Origin: Paracentrotus lividus
Lineage: Eukaryota > Echinodermata > Echinoidea > Camarodonta > Echinidae
NCBI GenBank assembly: GCA_940671915.1
Contig: CALNVZ010003435.1
Coordinates: forward strand, 9,095,167 to 9,159,166
Direction: 5' to 3'
Length of the DNA: 64,000 nucleotides
The notes under the pieces were generated by a model. It saw only the letters and a list, made by a program, of their open reading frames with translations, did not search any database and had not been told where the DNA came from. Positions 23,653 through 33,512 of this stretch are shown piece after piece. The position numbers and the translations under genes were made by a program. Position 1 is the first letter of the stretch. Every line of letters starts with the position of its first letter.

Positions 23653-25084
23653 ACACTTTTTCTGAAGATAGGGGTATTTAGAAACGTGGCTTAAAGCGTA
23701 AAATACTGGGATAGGGAGGGGTCTGGGCAGAAAATTTTCCCTACGATTTATACATCAAAGAATTTTTTTGGCTTTGTTTATTTGTTTTTATGAAAAAAAG
23801 TAATGCGAGTACTTACTCTCTATTATTTGCTCTTGAAAAGGTGAAATGGATAGTAAAATGGCAGCGAGTATCAAATCTCGATTCAAATCTGTCTACAATG
23901 TCGCAGTAGATCCTGCCGAGAAGCAACTCGAGATGTATCACTCGCTCATAAAGAGGAAATCAGAACAGTTCCAAGGGATCGAGTTCGACCTGCGTCAATT
24001 CGGCATCGACGAGTATCGCTCCAAGGAAGGTGACCATCCAACCAAGTACCATTTCATCAGTGCCATCCATTCCCTCTATTACGTTGATGACTTTAAGGAC
24101 ACCATACGATATCTTTACGACTGTTTAGAAGAGGGTGGGATTCTCCTTCTTATCGTCGAATCAGGTATGATGCGGAGTTATATGAATTTTGATTATAATA
24201 TTAAACAGGTGTAGAGTAATGATTATATTTAGAATTTAACTAAGACCAATGGACACTAGAGGGCTTGTCCAACAGGAAGCGATCAATGTTCGAACAACCT
24301 GCACCTGTCAGAACCTATCAGAATCGTAGGAGATCGCCTGAAAACGGCGGGCACGGACTCTATCTACGTGAGGCTACGACAAAGACTTGCGCCCACACAA
24401 ACTGATAGGCTCTTGAATCTGTGTAAACAATATCCTAGGCAATACCATACAATATCTACGTCAGGTGCCTAAGCTTCTCCTGTCGCAGCTTAGAATCGAT
24501 TGGAAAATTGTCGTATCCCTTTTGGGCCATCCCGGTATAGACATACAGAGGGAAGTTGCCATGACTCAATATTGTACCTGTTTCATCCCTCTTTCTATCT
24601 CTATACCTCAAATTCCGATGCCCACCCTGTATGTCCCTATAAGTTTGAGTCCCCTATTCCACATACATCACTCTAACAAACCCTCTCCCTCTTTCCTCCC
24701 TCTCTCATTGACGTTACAGTTGACAGTGGTGTCCATCGTTTTGCTGATCGATTCACTCAATTCCAGAACAACGATTGCCACCACCTTTGCACCTCTCATC
24801 TCAGGGATGCCTTCTCATCCTTCAACATCCCTTTCGACGAATCCAGGCAATCGTCGCGCGTCGACATCACCAGCTGCTTCGAACAGGGATCCGAAGAAGG
24901 TGCACTCATGATTGACTTCCTAAGCAACACCGTCGATCTTCGCGGTTCAGCTCCACCCGACCTCTACAAGGATGTGGTCGATTATATTGGGTCCGACCAG
25001 TGCTCAGAGCGACAGGAGGATAGGACTGTACTCTTTAACAACGACTGGGATGCCACTATTGCTCAAAAGCCACTTTTTCAATAA
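23336..25084 (+). CDS. hnmt-like: Histamine N-methyltransferase-like protein, copy B (intact, 297 aa)
   Basis: The exons 23336-23540, 23841-24164 and 24720-25084 join in one open frame of 297 codons plus TAA. Human HNMT is 292 aa. The family transfers a methyl group from SAM to a small amine and is cytosolic; no signal peptide or membrane segment is seen. The glycine-rich SAM loop is LLGVGSGSGEMD at about residues 61-72. The acidic residue that normally binds the SAM ribose is D92 in VDPAEKQLEMY. The HNMT core motif is FISAIHSLYYVDD (140-152). The C-terminal strand TVLFNNDWD places an asparagine (N284) where human HNMT has histamine-binding Asn283. Human Gln143 is replaced by His145, and human Glu28 is not evident. 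Introns are short (300 and 555 bp) and phase 1. AATAAA overlaps the stop codon. Function as an amine methyltransferase is likely; histamine as substrate is not established. Confidence 0.9.
23618..23650. repeat. Poly-A run in intron 1 of copy B
   Basis: About 33 consecutive A residues following TTCAGT. Confidence 0.85.
23841..24164 (+). CDS. hnmt-like: Copy B exon 2
   Basis: 324 nt. The acceptor is TCTTGAAAAG|GTGAAATGG and the donor GAATCAG|GTATGATG. It encodes the end of the SAM loop, the ribose-binding acidic segment and the FISAIHSLYYV core. It is open throughout. Confidence 0.9.
24257..24532. mobile_element. MITE-like insertion in intron 2 of copy B
   Basis: It begins GGGCTTGTCCAACAGGAAGC and ends with an approximate inverse (ATCCCTTTTGGGCCATCCC). 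The start resembles 63040 onward (GGGCCTGTCCCACAAAAGGC...CAACCTGC), so the two probably belong to one repeat family. The termini are too degenerate for exact boundaries. Confidence 0.45.
24720..25084 (+). CDS. hnmt-like: Copy B exon 3
   Basis: 365 nt. The acceptor is GACGTTACAG|TTGACAGTGG, giving the junction codon GTT (Val). It is open from VDSGVHRFADRF through FEQGSEEGALMIDF and RGSAPPDLYKDVVDYIGS to FNNDWDATIAQKPLFQ and TAA at 25082-25084. The length equals exon 3 of copy D. Confidence 0.9.
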
Positions 25085-25085
25085 A
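25080..25085 (+). promoter_or_regulatory. Candidate polyadenylation signal overlapping stop
   Basis: AATAAA overlaps the TAA stop of copy B, and the same arrangement occurs in copy D at 61833-61838. A second AATAAA lies about 320 bases downstream, at 25401-25406, and would give a more usual 3' UTR. Confidence 0.4.
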
Positions 25086-25201
25086 CAATCATTATTTTTA
25101 TTTTGCCTGATTATATATGATCACAGAAGCCGACATACAGGCGCCTGTTTGGCGATCAGGCAGCGCATTTTTGCCAAAATCGACCTGTCACCGATCGTTG
25201 A

Positions 25202-25221
25202 NNNNNNNNNNNNNNNNNNNN
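25202..25221. other. Assembly gap (20 N)
   Basis: Unknown bases followed directly by a run of C (25222-25235). The gap lies about 120 bases past the stop of copy B. Confidence 0.99.
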
Positions 25222-25235
25222 CCCCCCCCCCCCCC

Positions 25236-26458
25236 ATCGGGCCTGGAGCCTCCTGGATCCGCAACTGTGTTACATGTCAGTTCTATGAAAGCATCGGTGT
25301 GTTTAGTTCGCTACATCCCTCTGATTCATTTCCCTATATGATTTGTATTTAAAAATATCATGTCAGTGTCATTTCAAACGATACTTTAACGCCTTTTTGA
25401 AATAAAACTTAATCTGTTTATATTTATATGCTTCCTTTTCAAAGGAATTTAATTACGACTCATTTATCATGACTATGATATAATGTGTGTTTACAATATT
25501 ATGTTTTATACATGAACTCGATTTCTTTTCAATTTCATAATAATTATTATAGCCATTACGGTTATTGTACTTGTTGCTTTATTATGTGTTATATTCACAT
25601 GTGTATTACCGAAGGTCCTTGTTGAAGACAAATGTACGTTGAGCTGAAATATTCCCTTTCAATAAATTAATGAATAGATTAATGAATGAATAAATTTACT
25701 TTTTCTGTCAATACTATTCACTTCGCTTACTTTCCTCATTATGTGCCCCACAAACAGAAAATACCGAATACGAGTTGACAAGGTTGCCCTAATGGCATGA
25801 ATGGAAACTTAATATATCTTGGCCCAATCTGTATTTGGAATATCTAAAAGATAATTTCATTCATCTACTCATTTAGAGGGATAGAAAATGCACTGTCTGA
25901 ATACTTAAATTGTGAATAATATGTCGACAGAGCCGTGACTTTCATTATGTTTGTTATCATTTTTTCTTTTATTGAGTTGTGTGGCAAACCCCTGTACTTT
26001 AGGGATATTATATTTTCAGTTATTGGTGATAACTGTTTACACAGAAAACAAATCTATACAAGAAAGCATATAAAATTGTATTTATTTTTTCATTCAAAGA
26101 AATTAAAAATTTACTAATTTCATCAAGAAGATCTGATAAAGTAAATTCCTTATTTGTATTACCAAGATTTTATGAATAATACTTCATTGTCATTTTGAAT
26201 TAAAGCATTATTCCATTTGTCTTCTGGGGTGGGATAGATCGATTTCCGTATCTAGCGCTAGGGAAGCCTATGATTGAGCAACTTCCCGAATAAAAATGTT
26301 TTAAACGATAATATATTTAGTAGCATGGTCTTTACCAATGTTACTATACAAGAAAAGGTTTCATCCAAATTAATTGAGATAAACATTGATTATAAACGCA
26401 TTGCCCAACATTATTTACATCAAGCAAACGTTTAACCCATGCGATTTGAGAGCCTAAA
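25236..26458. other. AT-rich intergenic region, no gene recognised
   Basis: Non-coding by inspection. A candidate AATAAA for copy B is at 25401-25406 and another lies near 25660-25670. Confidence 0.5.
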
Positions 26459-26906
26459 ATCATGAAAATAGTTTATGGTAGGCCTATATATAACCGTATA
26501 CTTATTTTTTTATGGTTTGCCGTTCCAAATGAATTTAAAAAGTAAGGTGTTGACCTCTTTTAGAAAATATTCAGGCAGTTTTATATCGAAAGAGGATAAA
26601 TATATAAATGAGATAACTCACTCCATAGATGACTTTTGTGATAGCAATCTTTCCAAAGGGAGTTATGGTCTCCCATTTACTTTTTTTTGCCAATTTATGA
26701 AATTGATGAAAATAGTGACAAATCCATTGTTATAAATGGTAAAAATTGCTTTGTTTTTTTATAAATTTGCCTAAAAGTTATATCTTTGTTGCTTTTTTTT
26801 CTTCTGTCTACTAGGTTACAGCATGGACTAGTAGGATATGGTTAGAGAGAGGGTGGGAAAGGTAGAAACTAGAAAGGAGAGAGAGAAAGAGAGAGAGGGG
26901 GAGAGG

Positions 26907-26937
<31 letters not shown>

Positions 26938-27036
26938 GGGGGGGGTAGAATCCCATATCCACTTCATAATATAAATGCAATATTCATTTACCATAAACTG
27001 ACCATACACGGCATTTCTCTTCACCACATCACCTCA
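26459..27036 (+). repeat. 578-bp tandem duplication, unit 1
   Basis: It starts ATCATGAAAATAGTTTATGG and is almost identical to the next 578 bases. It contains an 86-codon open frame (26475-26735) and a GA/GGA-rich low-complexity tract (about 26875-26945). Confidence 0.95.
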
Positions 27037-27615
27037 ATCATGAAAATAGTTTATGGTAGGCCTATATGTAACCGTATACTTATTTTTTTATGGTTTGCCG
27101 TTCCAAATGAATTTAAAAAGTAAGGTGTTGACCTCTTTTAGAAAATATTCAGGCAGTTTTATATCGAAAGAGGATAAATATATAAATGAGATAACTCACT
27201 CCATAGATGACTTTTGTGATAGCAATCTTTCCAAAGGGAGTTATGGTCTCCCATTTACTTTTTTTTGCCAATTTATGAAATTGATGAAAATAGTGTCAAA
27301 TCCATTGTTATAAATGGTAAAAATTGCTTTGTTTTTTTAATAAATTTGCCTAAAAGTTATATCTTTGTTGCTTTTTTTTCTTCTGTCTACTAGGTTACAG
27401 CATGGACTAGTAGGATATGGTTAGAGAGAGGGTGGGAAAGGTAGAAACTAGAAAGGAGTGAGAGAAAGAGAGAGAGAGGGGGAGAGGGAGAGAGAGAGAG
27501 AGACAGAGAAAGAGAGAGAGGGGGGGGGGGTAGAATCCCATATCCACTTCATAATATAAATGCAATATTCATTTACCATAAACTGACCATACACGGCATT
27601 TCTCTTCACCGCATC
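27037..27615 (+). repeat. 578-bp tandem duplication, unit 2
   Basis: It differs from unit 1 by only a handful of substitutions and a slightly different GA tract (about 27455-27530). Its 86-codon frame (27053-27313) differs at two residues. The right part (TATCCACTTCATAATATAAA onward) is homologous to the flanks of the 34321-38389 insertion upstream of copy D. Confidence 0.95.
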
Positions 27616-27652
27616 TGACAGGTTTTCGTCGACCCAGGGACTCACGTCCATT

Positions 27653-27695
27653 GACCATTGTTATCATGTTGGCCTTCAAAATATTCGCTCCACAA
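27653..27695 (+). promoter_or_regulatory. Candidate conserved upstream block of copy C
   Basis: CCATTGTTATCATGTTGG followed by TTCAAAATATTCGCTC corresponds to blocks upstream of B and D. It is now separated from the copy C start by the MITE at 27706-28348. A regulatory role is inferred only from position and conservation. Confidence 0.3.
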
Positions 27696-27705
27696 TCGCT
27701 ACACA

Positions 27706-28348
27706 TATGGTGGTGTAACCATAATTCGCGCAGAACCTTAATTCACGCACGACGGATATATCAAAAAGTAATCAATATCGTGAAAATCTGATAGCACCAT
27801 CAGAAAGAGGGACCAAAAATTGCTCAGGATCCATACTTTCGTCACGGTATGGTGTATCGAATTGTGAAATTATTGACCAAACATCGAAAAATTGCGTGTC
27901 CGTTGCCAAAATTCCGAGTTTTTTGACAAGGGTTTGGAAATCATCATTTTCCGAGTTAATATCATAAAATTATGAGATGATATTAATATCATCTTATTCT
28001 ATGAAATTTTGACTTACATTTACTGTTATTCCCTTTCCTTAGACTGATGGAAGTTCTTGATAAATCTTTGTCAAACGCTCGTGCGGGAATTAAGGTCACA
28101 CTGTTTTGTTGACTTTTTCAGCACAATGCGCGATCGTTCGATCGACATAGAATTTTGAAATCGCGATATCGTCGAAACCCTTTGACCTAGTTCACTTCTT
28201 CGTTCGGCGATTCGGAGTTTAGAATTTTGCCGTTTATTTGGTAATCATAGTTTTCGTTGATTTTGAGTAAAACATGAAATATTGTTGATTGAATGTCGCA
28301 ATTTTTATAATTTTTGAAATTTGAGCGAACTATGGTCTCCCCATCATA
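27706..28348 (+). mobile_element. 643-bp TIR element, family 1 copy 2
   Basis: Collinear with 20649-21294, with the same termini (TATGGTGGTGTAACCATAA ... CTATGGTCTCCCCATCATA). It inserted between the shared upstream block and exon 1 of copy C. Confidence 0.75.
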
Positions 28349-28512
28349 CATTTACTTCGGTTATTACGACTGTATTATCATGATTATTGCCGTTGTACAC
28401 TAAACTACTTAATTCTGGTAAATGATTGTGTTAAAATTTACAAATGCCAGAGTTTTTCATGACATATTCGCAGAACCAAGTACGCTCAAAGTCAAAGCTA
28501 ACTCGGAGAATC

Positions 28513-28717
28513 ATGGAGACTGTTAAGCTGAAAAGTGTATTGGACGATCCTGATCACTATACAAAGGCCTTTCACGCATATGCCAAGAAATGCAACAAGT
28601 TCACCAGTTTATCTAATTGGGGTGACACCGTCTTCCCTAAACTAGTACTTGATAGATTGGTGAAGAGTTTCCCAGCGGATACGGAAATGAACTTGCTAGG
28701 AGTCGGCAGTGGATCGG
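28513..28717 (+). pseudogene. Copy C exon 1 (intact reading frame)
   Basis: 205 nt, donor TCGG|GTAAGAAT. In-frame codons continue upstream to an ATG at 28444, but the conserved start is 28513, in the context GAGAATCATGGAG. Confidence 0.85.
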
Positions 28718-28739
28718 GTAAGAATACTGATTAAGTAAG

Positions 28740-28960
28740 AAAGAGAGGAAGGTAGAAAGAAAGAAAGAAAGAAAGAGACAGACAGACAGAATGACAGACA
28801 GACAGACAAACATGCAATGAAAGACATGCAATGAAAGGGTGCAAGGGGAAAAAACATAGAGAGGGAGTGAGAGGGAGAAATGGGGCTAAAAAATAGGAGG
28901 ATTGGAAAGGTTGGAGAGAAGATTATTATCAAATACGTGTTCATGAATGTTATATCTCGA
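28740..28960. repeat. GA/GACA-rich low-complexity tract in intron 1
   Basis: GAAA, GACA and GAGA runs that are also present, shorter, after exon 1 of copy D. Confidence 0.6.
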
Positions 28961-29373
28961 GATGGTATTCCAGGAATCTTTATGTTAAAAATTATCCATC
29001 TTCATGTTATGACAGTCAAGTTATTTTCAATTTCCTATAAAATAATGGTTTATGGTTAATCTAGGCGCGGATCAAGGCCCCTCCCCCTTCCCCAGTAAAA
29101 AAAAAAAGAGGGAGGAATAAAAAAAAATGGGGGAAATGGAAAAAAAGGGGGAAAAGGAGGGGGAATTTTGGATACGGATGAACCGATATGGCCGATAAAA
29201 TAATGATGAACTTCTTGACCTTCTTAAAATTCAGTGTCAAAACATCTTTTCTGTGAATTATTGATCCAATTTACCGGTAAGCATAGCAACTTGTGATGTC
29301 TTTAAGGTAAATTGCGATTTTTTATTTTTTTTAGCTCTTAATTCTCACTTCTCTATTATTTGCTCTTAAAAAG

Positions 29374-29566
29374 GTGAAAATAGGTAGTAAAATGACAGCG
29401 AGTATCAAAACTCGATTGAAATCTGACTGCAATGTTGTAGTGGATCCTGCCGAGAAGCTACTCGAGATAGAGAGATGAGTTCGAGCTGCGTCAACTCGGC
29501 ATCGACGAGTATCGCTCCAAGGAAGGTGACCATCCGACCAAGTACCACTTCATCAGTGCCATTCAT
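29374..29566 (+). pseudogene. Copy C exon 2, 5' piece
   Basis: The acceptor is CTCTTAAAAAG|GTGAAAATAGG. An extra base relative to copy B brings TAG into frame. The VVVDPAEKLLEI segment resembles copy B more than copy D. The segment between LLEI and FELRQLGIDEY is missing. Confidence 0.8.
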
Positions 29567-29822
29567 GGATGTTGACTCCTCGTAGATTTAAATGTTCATT
29601 TGGTGAAAAGGCTTTTGCTAGTAGTGCTCCTGCTCTCTGGAATGCTCTTCCTTCCAGTGTGCGCAATGCTGGATCTTTGGAATCATTCAAATCAGGTCTT
29701 AAAACACATTTGTTCTCGTCTCATTTTAAATAAATCACCTCCCTTCATTGTACTTCCCTCTGCGCCTCTGAATAGGTAACTAGATAGATGGCGTACTTTA
29801 AGTGCTATATATTATTATTATT
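29567..29822 (+). mobile_element. 5'-truncated LINE 3' end in exon 2 of copy C
   Basis: The insert encodes the C-terminal tail of a non-LTR retrotransposon ORF2 in open frame (RRFKCSFGEKAFASSAPALW, then NALPSS and FKSGLKTHLF) followed by TAA. It has a short 3' UTR and an ATT-repeat tail. ATTCAT flanks both sides (29561-29566 and 29823-29828). CR1/L2-like elements carry this C-terminal motif and microsatellite tails. Confidence 0.85.
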
Positions 29823-29917
29823 ATTCATTCCCTCTATTACGCCTAGGACTTCAAAGATACCATACGCAATCTTTAGGAATGTTTAGAAGAGGGTGGAATT
29901 TCGTATCGTCGAAACAG
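29823..29917 (+). pseudogene. Copy C exon 2, 3' piece
   Basis: Resumes at ATTCATTCCCTCTATTACGC, aligned to the HSLYYA segment of copy D. Several changes follow, and the donor is GAAACAG|GTACGATG. Confidence 0.75.
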
Positions 29918-30356
29918 GTACGATGCAAAACTACGATTATAGGCCTATGATATTTTTTTTCTATAGGCTAGAAATATAGGCTTTAGTAATTTTCTTCTCG
30001 TTTTCTTTTCTCTTTCTTTGAGTTTGTGTGTGTTTTTTTTTCTTCTGTGTTTTGTTTTTGTGTTTTTTTTTGTCGTTTTTTGTGTGTGCCCCCCCCCCCC
30101 CATTTTTCTGATCATCAGCCTATATATCTAAATGTAACCGGAAAATAGGTTGGAGAACAAAGCTTTTGGTGTTGCCCTGAATAGCAATTGACAATGATTG
30201 ACGAAAATAGATATGTCACATCTCAATAAATCCTCTCGTTTTTCTATATCAATCCATCTTTCTATCCTCTCTTATCTGTCTGCCTATCTATCGTCATATG
30301 TTATCATGGTTATATCTGCACCCTCACCATGCCCGTTCACTTTGACATTATTACAG

Positions 30357-30470
30357 GTGATAAAGATGTAAGTCGTCTTTGGAACCGCTTCATCCCATTC
30401 AAGGAACACCTGAACACCCACATCTGCACCAATGACCTCAGGGAAACATTTTTAACATTTTAAATCCCTT
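30357..30470 (+). pseudogene. Copy C exon 3, 5' piece
   Basis: GDKDVSRLWNRFIPFKE is followed by a recognisable THICTNDLRETF segment, then TAA. It ends in ATCCCTT, which is repeated at 30909-30915. Confidence 0.8.
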
Positions 30471-30908
30471 CAGATAGATAGATAGATAGATAAATGGTTT
30501 ATTGATGAAAACAAAACATCATTGCGGCAAAGCCGAATTGCGATGCATTTACAAAGAATAAATTGACATAATTATACATTGATAGTTCAAATAATTTGAA
30601 TAATTAAAATACACGTAATACAAGGTAATAATTTGTAGCTTAACAGGATACAGAGATTATTTGATTACATAATAAATTTGGTTCCAGCTTTATATGTTAT
30701 ATATATTACGAAGAGTTATAAGTAGAAACAGATCGAATTATAATGTGTGTACAATTTCACAATTAATTAAATAAATTTAATTTTATATTCATATTATTTA
30801 CAAAGCTATTATGATTATATGTAAAGCTATCAGGAACATCGAAATTTTTAAAAATTAAAATGAACGGAAAAAAAACACAGAAAGGGAAACAAATATGAGA
30901 GAGAGGAG
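30471..30908 (-). mobile_element. Reverse-oriented retroposon 3' end in exon 3 of copy C
   Basis: On the minus strand it ends ...CAATAAACCATTTATC followed by a TATC-repeat tail, typical of non-LTR retrotransposon or SINE 3' ends. ATCCCTT is duplicated on both sides. The 438-bp insert is AT-rich with no recognisable frame. Confidence 0.75.
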
Positions 30909-31081
30909 ATCCCTTTTGACGAATCCAAGTAATCGTCAGGCATCAACATCACCAGCTGCTTCGAACAGGGATCCGAAGACGGGACTCATCGACTTTCCTC
31001 AGCCACGCCGTAGATCTTGGTGGTTCAGCTCCACCCGAGCTCTAAAAGGAGGTTAAATTGTTGATTACATGGGGTCTGACC
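30909..31081 (+). pseudogene. Copy C exon 3, middle piece
   Basis: Aligned to IPFDESKQ...ITSCFEQGSEDG...VVDYMGSD of copies B and D, with small indels. It stops at GGGTCTGACC, which is duplicated beyond the foldback element. Confidence 0.8.
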
Positions 31082-31087
31082 GGTTCT

Positions 31088-31555
31088 AGGACATCTCCCC
31101 CGGAGGACAACTCCCCCGGGGACAACTCCCGGAGGACAGCTCCCCCGGAGGACAACTCCCCCGGAGGAAGCGTACCCCCGGCAAGGAACATCTCCCCCGC
31201 TGAAGGACAGGTCCCCGCACAAGGAGGTTAGTCCCCGGAGGACAGGCTTCGCCCCAAGGGAAACTCCACGAGAGGTAACAACGTCCGCCACTGGACGAAC
31301 TCCGCTGGAGGGCTAACTCCACCCGGAAGAGCAAACAAATCAGGCACCAAGAGACAACTCCGACCGGAGGAGCAACTCCCCGCAGGGAAGACAAACACAT
31401 GGCGTGCACCATCCGCGGGAGAGAACTGCCACGCCGGAGGAACAACTGCACGCGCGCCGCAGGGACAGATCTCCCCGGAGTGACAACTCCGCCAGGGAAA
31501 AAGAGAACATCTCCCCGGAGGTGAATAGGTCCCCAAAGGACAACTCCGCGGATGA
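31088..31555 (+). repeat. Left subterminal array of the foldback element
   Basis: GC-rich tandem repeats of about 15-16 bp (GGACAACTCCCCCGGA and variants), about 30 degenerate units. The proline- or serine-rich frames that cross it are repeat artefacts. Confidence 0.9.
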
Positions 31556-33056
31556 ATCTCCCTCACTTTAATGCTTTATAACTATTGATTTTAGGCAACG
31601 CCCTTGGCTTTTCTTTCTGTTACAATTATTACATTACTTTTTCGCATGGAGTAACGCTTCTGTAATGACAAGCGAGGATGGGAATGGTTGTTTAATTGCT
31701 AATCATCCATTTGAACCGACCACCCCTTCCAACTATGAATGGCTACTCCTTCCCTCAAAAGTTGTTAGGTTTGGCAGATTCAGTAGGTAACCCAACGAAA
31801 TGTGACCATCAGAAAAGGAAAATTAATGAAAGTGCAAGATATTAAAATGGGAACTTAAATACGAAAGCTACAGGAGTACAAAAGAGCACGAAGGGCGGAT
31901 TGGCCTACATATCTCTAGTCGTCTCAGCAAGGGGGGGGGTGAGCCACGATAATTAAGCTTTAATCAACAATTAATCAGCACCCTAAACAATAAGAATGAG
32001 CGCAAAATGTGAAATATGTAAAATAAAGTCCAAATCAAAATTCAAATCAAAAGTTCAAAGTAACGAGAACACAATTTTTATTTATCACAAAAGGCCATTC
32101 ACAAAACTCAATTTCAACATCATCACTTGTTTTGTCATTTTTCAAGGAATAATATAATACAATCATCTGTCATTGGTTTAAGATTTTACAGACATTGTTA
32201 TATCTGAATGGTGTTCATAAGTATGGCACTTGCACAGTCTTTGCATTCATGCCGTGTCATCGTTATCAAAAAGAGGGTGTTATTGGCAACTAGTGTTGGT
32301 ATGAAAATATCTCCAGAAGTAGATGAAAAACTCAACATCTCGGTATAATCACCACCTTTTCAGTATTTCCGTCAACATATCCGATAAAAAACATTTTTAT
32401 AAATTGTAAACATTTACTAAATCAAGCCAAAACAAAACAAAACAAAACCCTTGTATCAAATTATGTACCTGTATTTTTGTCGTATAATTGAAGGTGTGAA
32501 TAAAATTTTCCACTTGACGTTCACGCTTGAAATCCTTCCTTCTTTTTTCTTCTTCTTTTTTTTTTTTCTTTTTTTTTCTTTTTTTAAAGAAAGATGATCG
32601 TCACCGTTTGTAAAAGAACAAACAACAAAAAATAGAACAAAAAAGTACAAATATACTGCTTCGGGTCATTTTAGTCAAACATTTTGGCTCGCGGCTTTGC
32701 GCTCAAGAATCATCCTTCAAAAGGTTAATTTTTTCAGATTCGAACCCGCCGCAAAAATCCTAGTTACGGGCTTGACCATTGACCACATGCTCTAAAATCT
32801 AATCAGATCATCTCCTATTGGTGATTTAAGATTGAAGTTGATATCTCTCTCTCTCTCTCTTTTGACGGTAAAATTCGTTCCAATAGCAGCACGCCTCTAA
32901 CAGCTGCCAAATTTAACACCCTTCGCCGGAAAAAGAAAAAAAAATTGCCAAAGATTTTGTATTTCATGAATGGCTATTTCGGTGTTTTTTTTTTTTAATT
33001 AAAAAAATAAAAAAAAAAATAAAAAAAAAAAAATGAGGCAAAATAAAAACGACTGC
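31556..33056. other. Central region of the foldback element
   Basis: AT-rich, with no recognisable gene. Near its right end (about 32690-32776) lies a fragment of the poly-C/G element family (GGCTTTGCGCTC, TTCGAACCCGCCGC, CTAGTTACGGGCTTG). T-runs lie at about 32543-32586 and A/T runs at about 32983-33034. Confidence 0.5.
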
Positions 33057-33059
33057 TGT

Positions 33060-33510
33060 GGATCGTTCTCCGGAATGGTTGAGTTGTCCTCCGCGGACTT
33101 GTCCTGCGGGTAGTTGTGCTGCGGGGAGTTGTTCCTCCGGGGAGTTTTCTCCGGGGAGTTGTCCTCCGGGGGAGTCGTCGCTCCGGGGGAGTTGTCCGCG
33201 GGGAGTTGTCGTCTCCAGGGAGTTGTCCTCCGGGGGAGTTTCCTCCCCGGGGGACTGTCTCCTCGCGCGGGTGGTTTCTCGGGGAGATGTCCTCCGGGAC
33301 TTGTCCTCCGGGGGAGTTTTCATCGGGGAGATGTCCTCCGGAGGAGTTGTCCTTGGGGGGTACGTCCTCCGGGGGAGGAATGCCTGGGCGGGGGAGCTGT
33401 CCTCCGGGGTGTTGTCGGCCCGGGGGAGTTGTCCTCCGGGGGATTTGTCTGGGAGCTGTCCTCGCGGAGTTGTCCCGGGGGATTTGTCCTCCGGGGAGAT
33501 GTCCTGATAG
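33060..33510 (-). repeat. Right subterminal array of the foldback element
   Basis: Tandem repeats of GTCCTCCGGGGGAGTT and 15-bp variants, the reverse complement of the left array. The pair could form a hairpin with arms of about 450 bp. Confidence 0.9.
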
Positions 33511-33512
33511 GC

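Larger units (their letters stand above)
31082..33512. mobile_element. 2.43-kb foldback (TU-like) transposon in exon 3 of copy C
   Basis: The insert is flanked by GGGTCTGACC on both sides (31072-31081 and 33513-33522), which is coding sequence present once in the intact copies. Its two ends are arrays of a 15-16-bp unit, (A)GGACAACTCCCCCGG, reading forward at about 31088-31555 and as the reverse complement at about 33060-33510. The termini match inverted (AGGACATCTCCC against GGGAGATGTCCT). This architecture of long inverted repeats made of short tandem repeats is that of Drosophila FB and sea urchin TU elements. The ~1.5-kb centre has no transposase frame, so the element is non-autonomous. 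Family assignment is by structure, not by sequence match. Confidence 0.85.

Noticed and set aside
26475-27313. Twin 86-codon frames as a duplicated gene
   Set aside because: Their near identity reflects recent duplication of the whole 578-bp unit, not selection on the frame. No recognised domain.
31025-31566. Several long overlapping open frames rich in Pro, Gly, Ser and Cys
   Set aside because: They arise from the GC-rich 15-16-bp array, run in multiple frames at once and have no conserved start. They are repeat artefacts.
32690-32776. Possible tRNA because of GATTCGAACCCG
   Set aside because: No cloverleaf could be built around it. The sequence fits the end of a known repeat family in this window.
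31082-33512. Possible CRISPR-like array because of short regular repeats
   Set aside because: The units are contiguous with no unique spacers, the array is inverted at the other end, and the context is a eukaryotic transposon.
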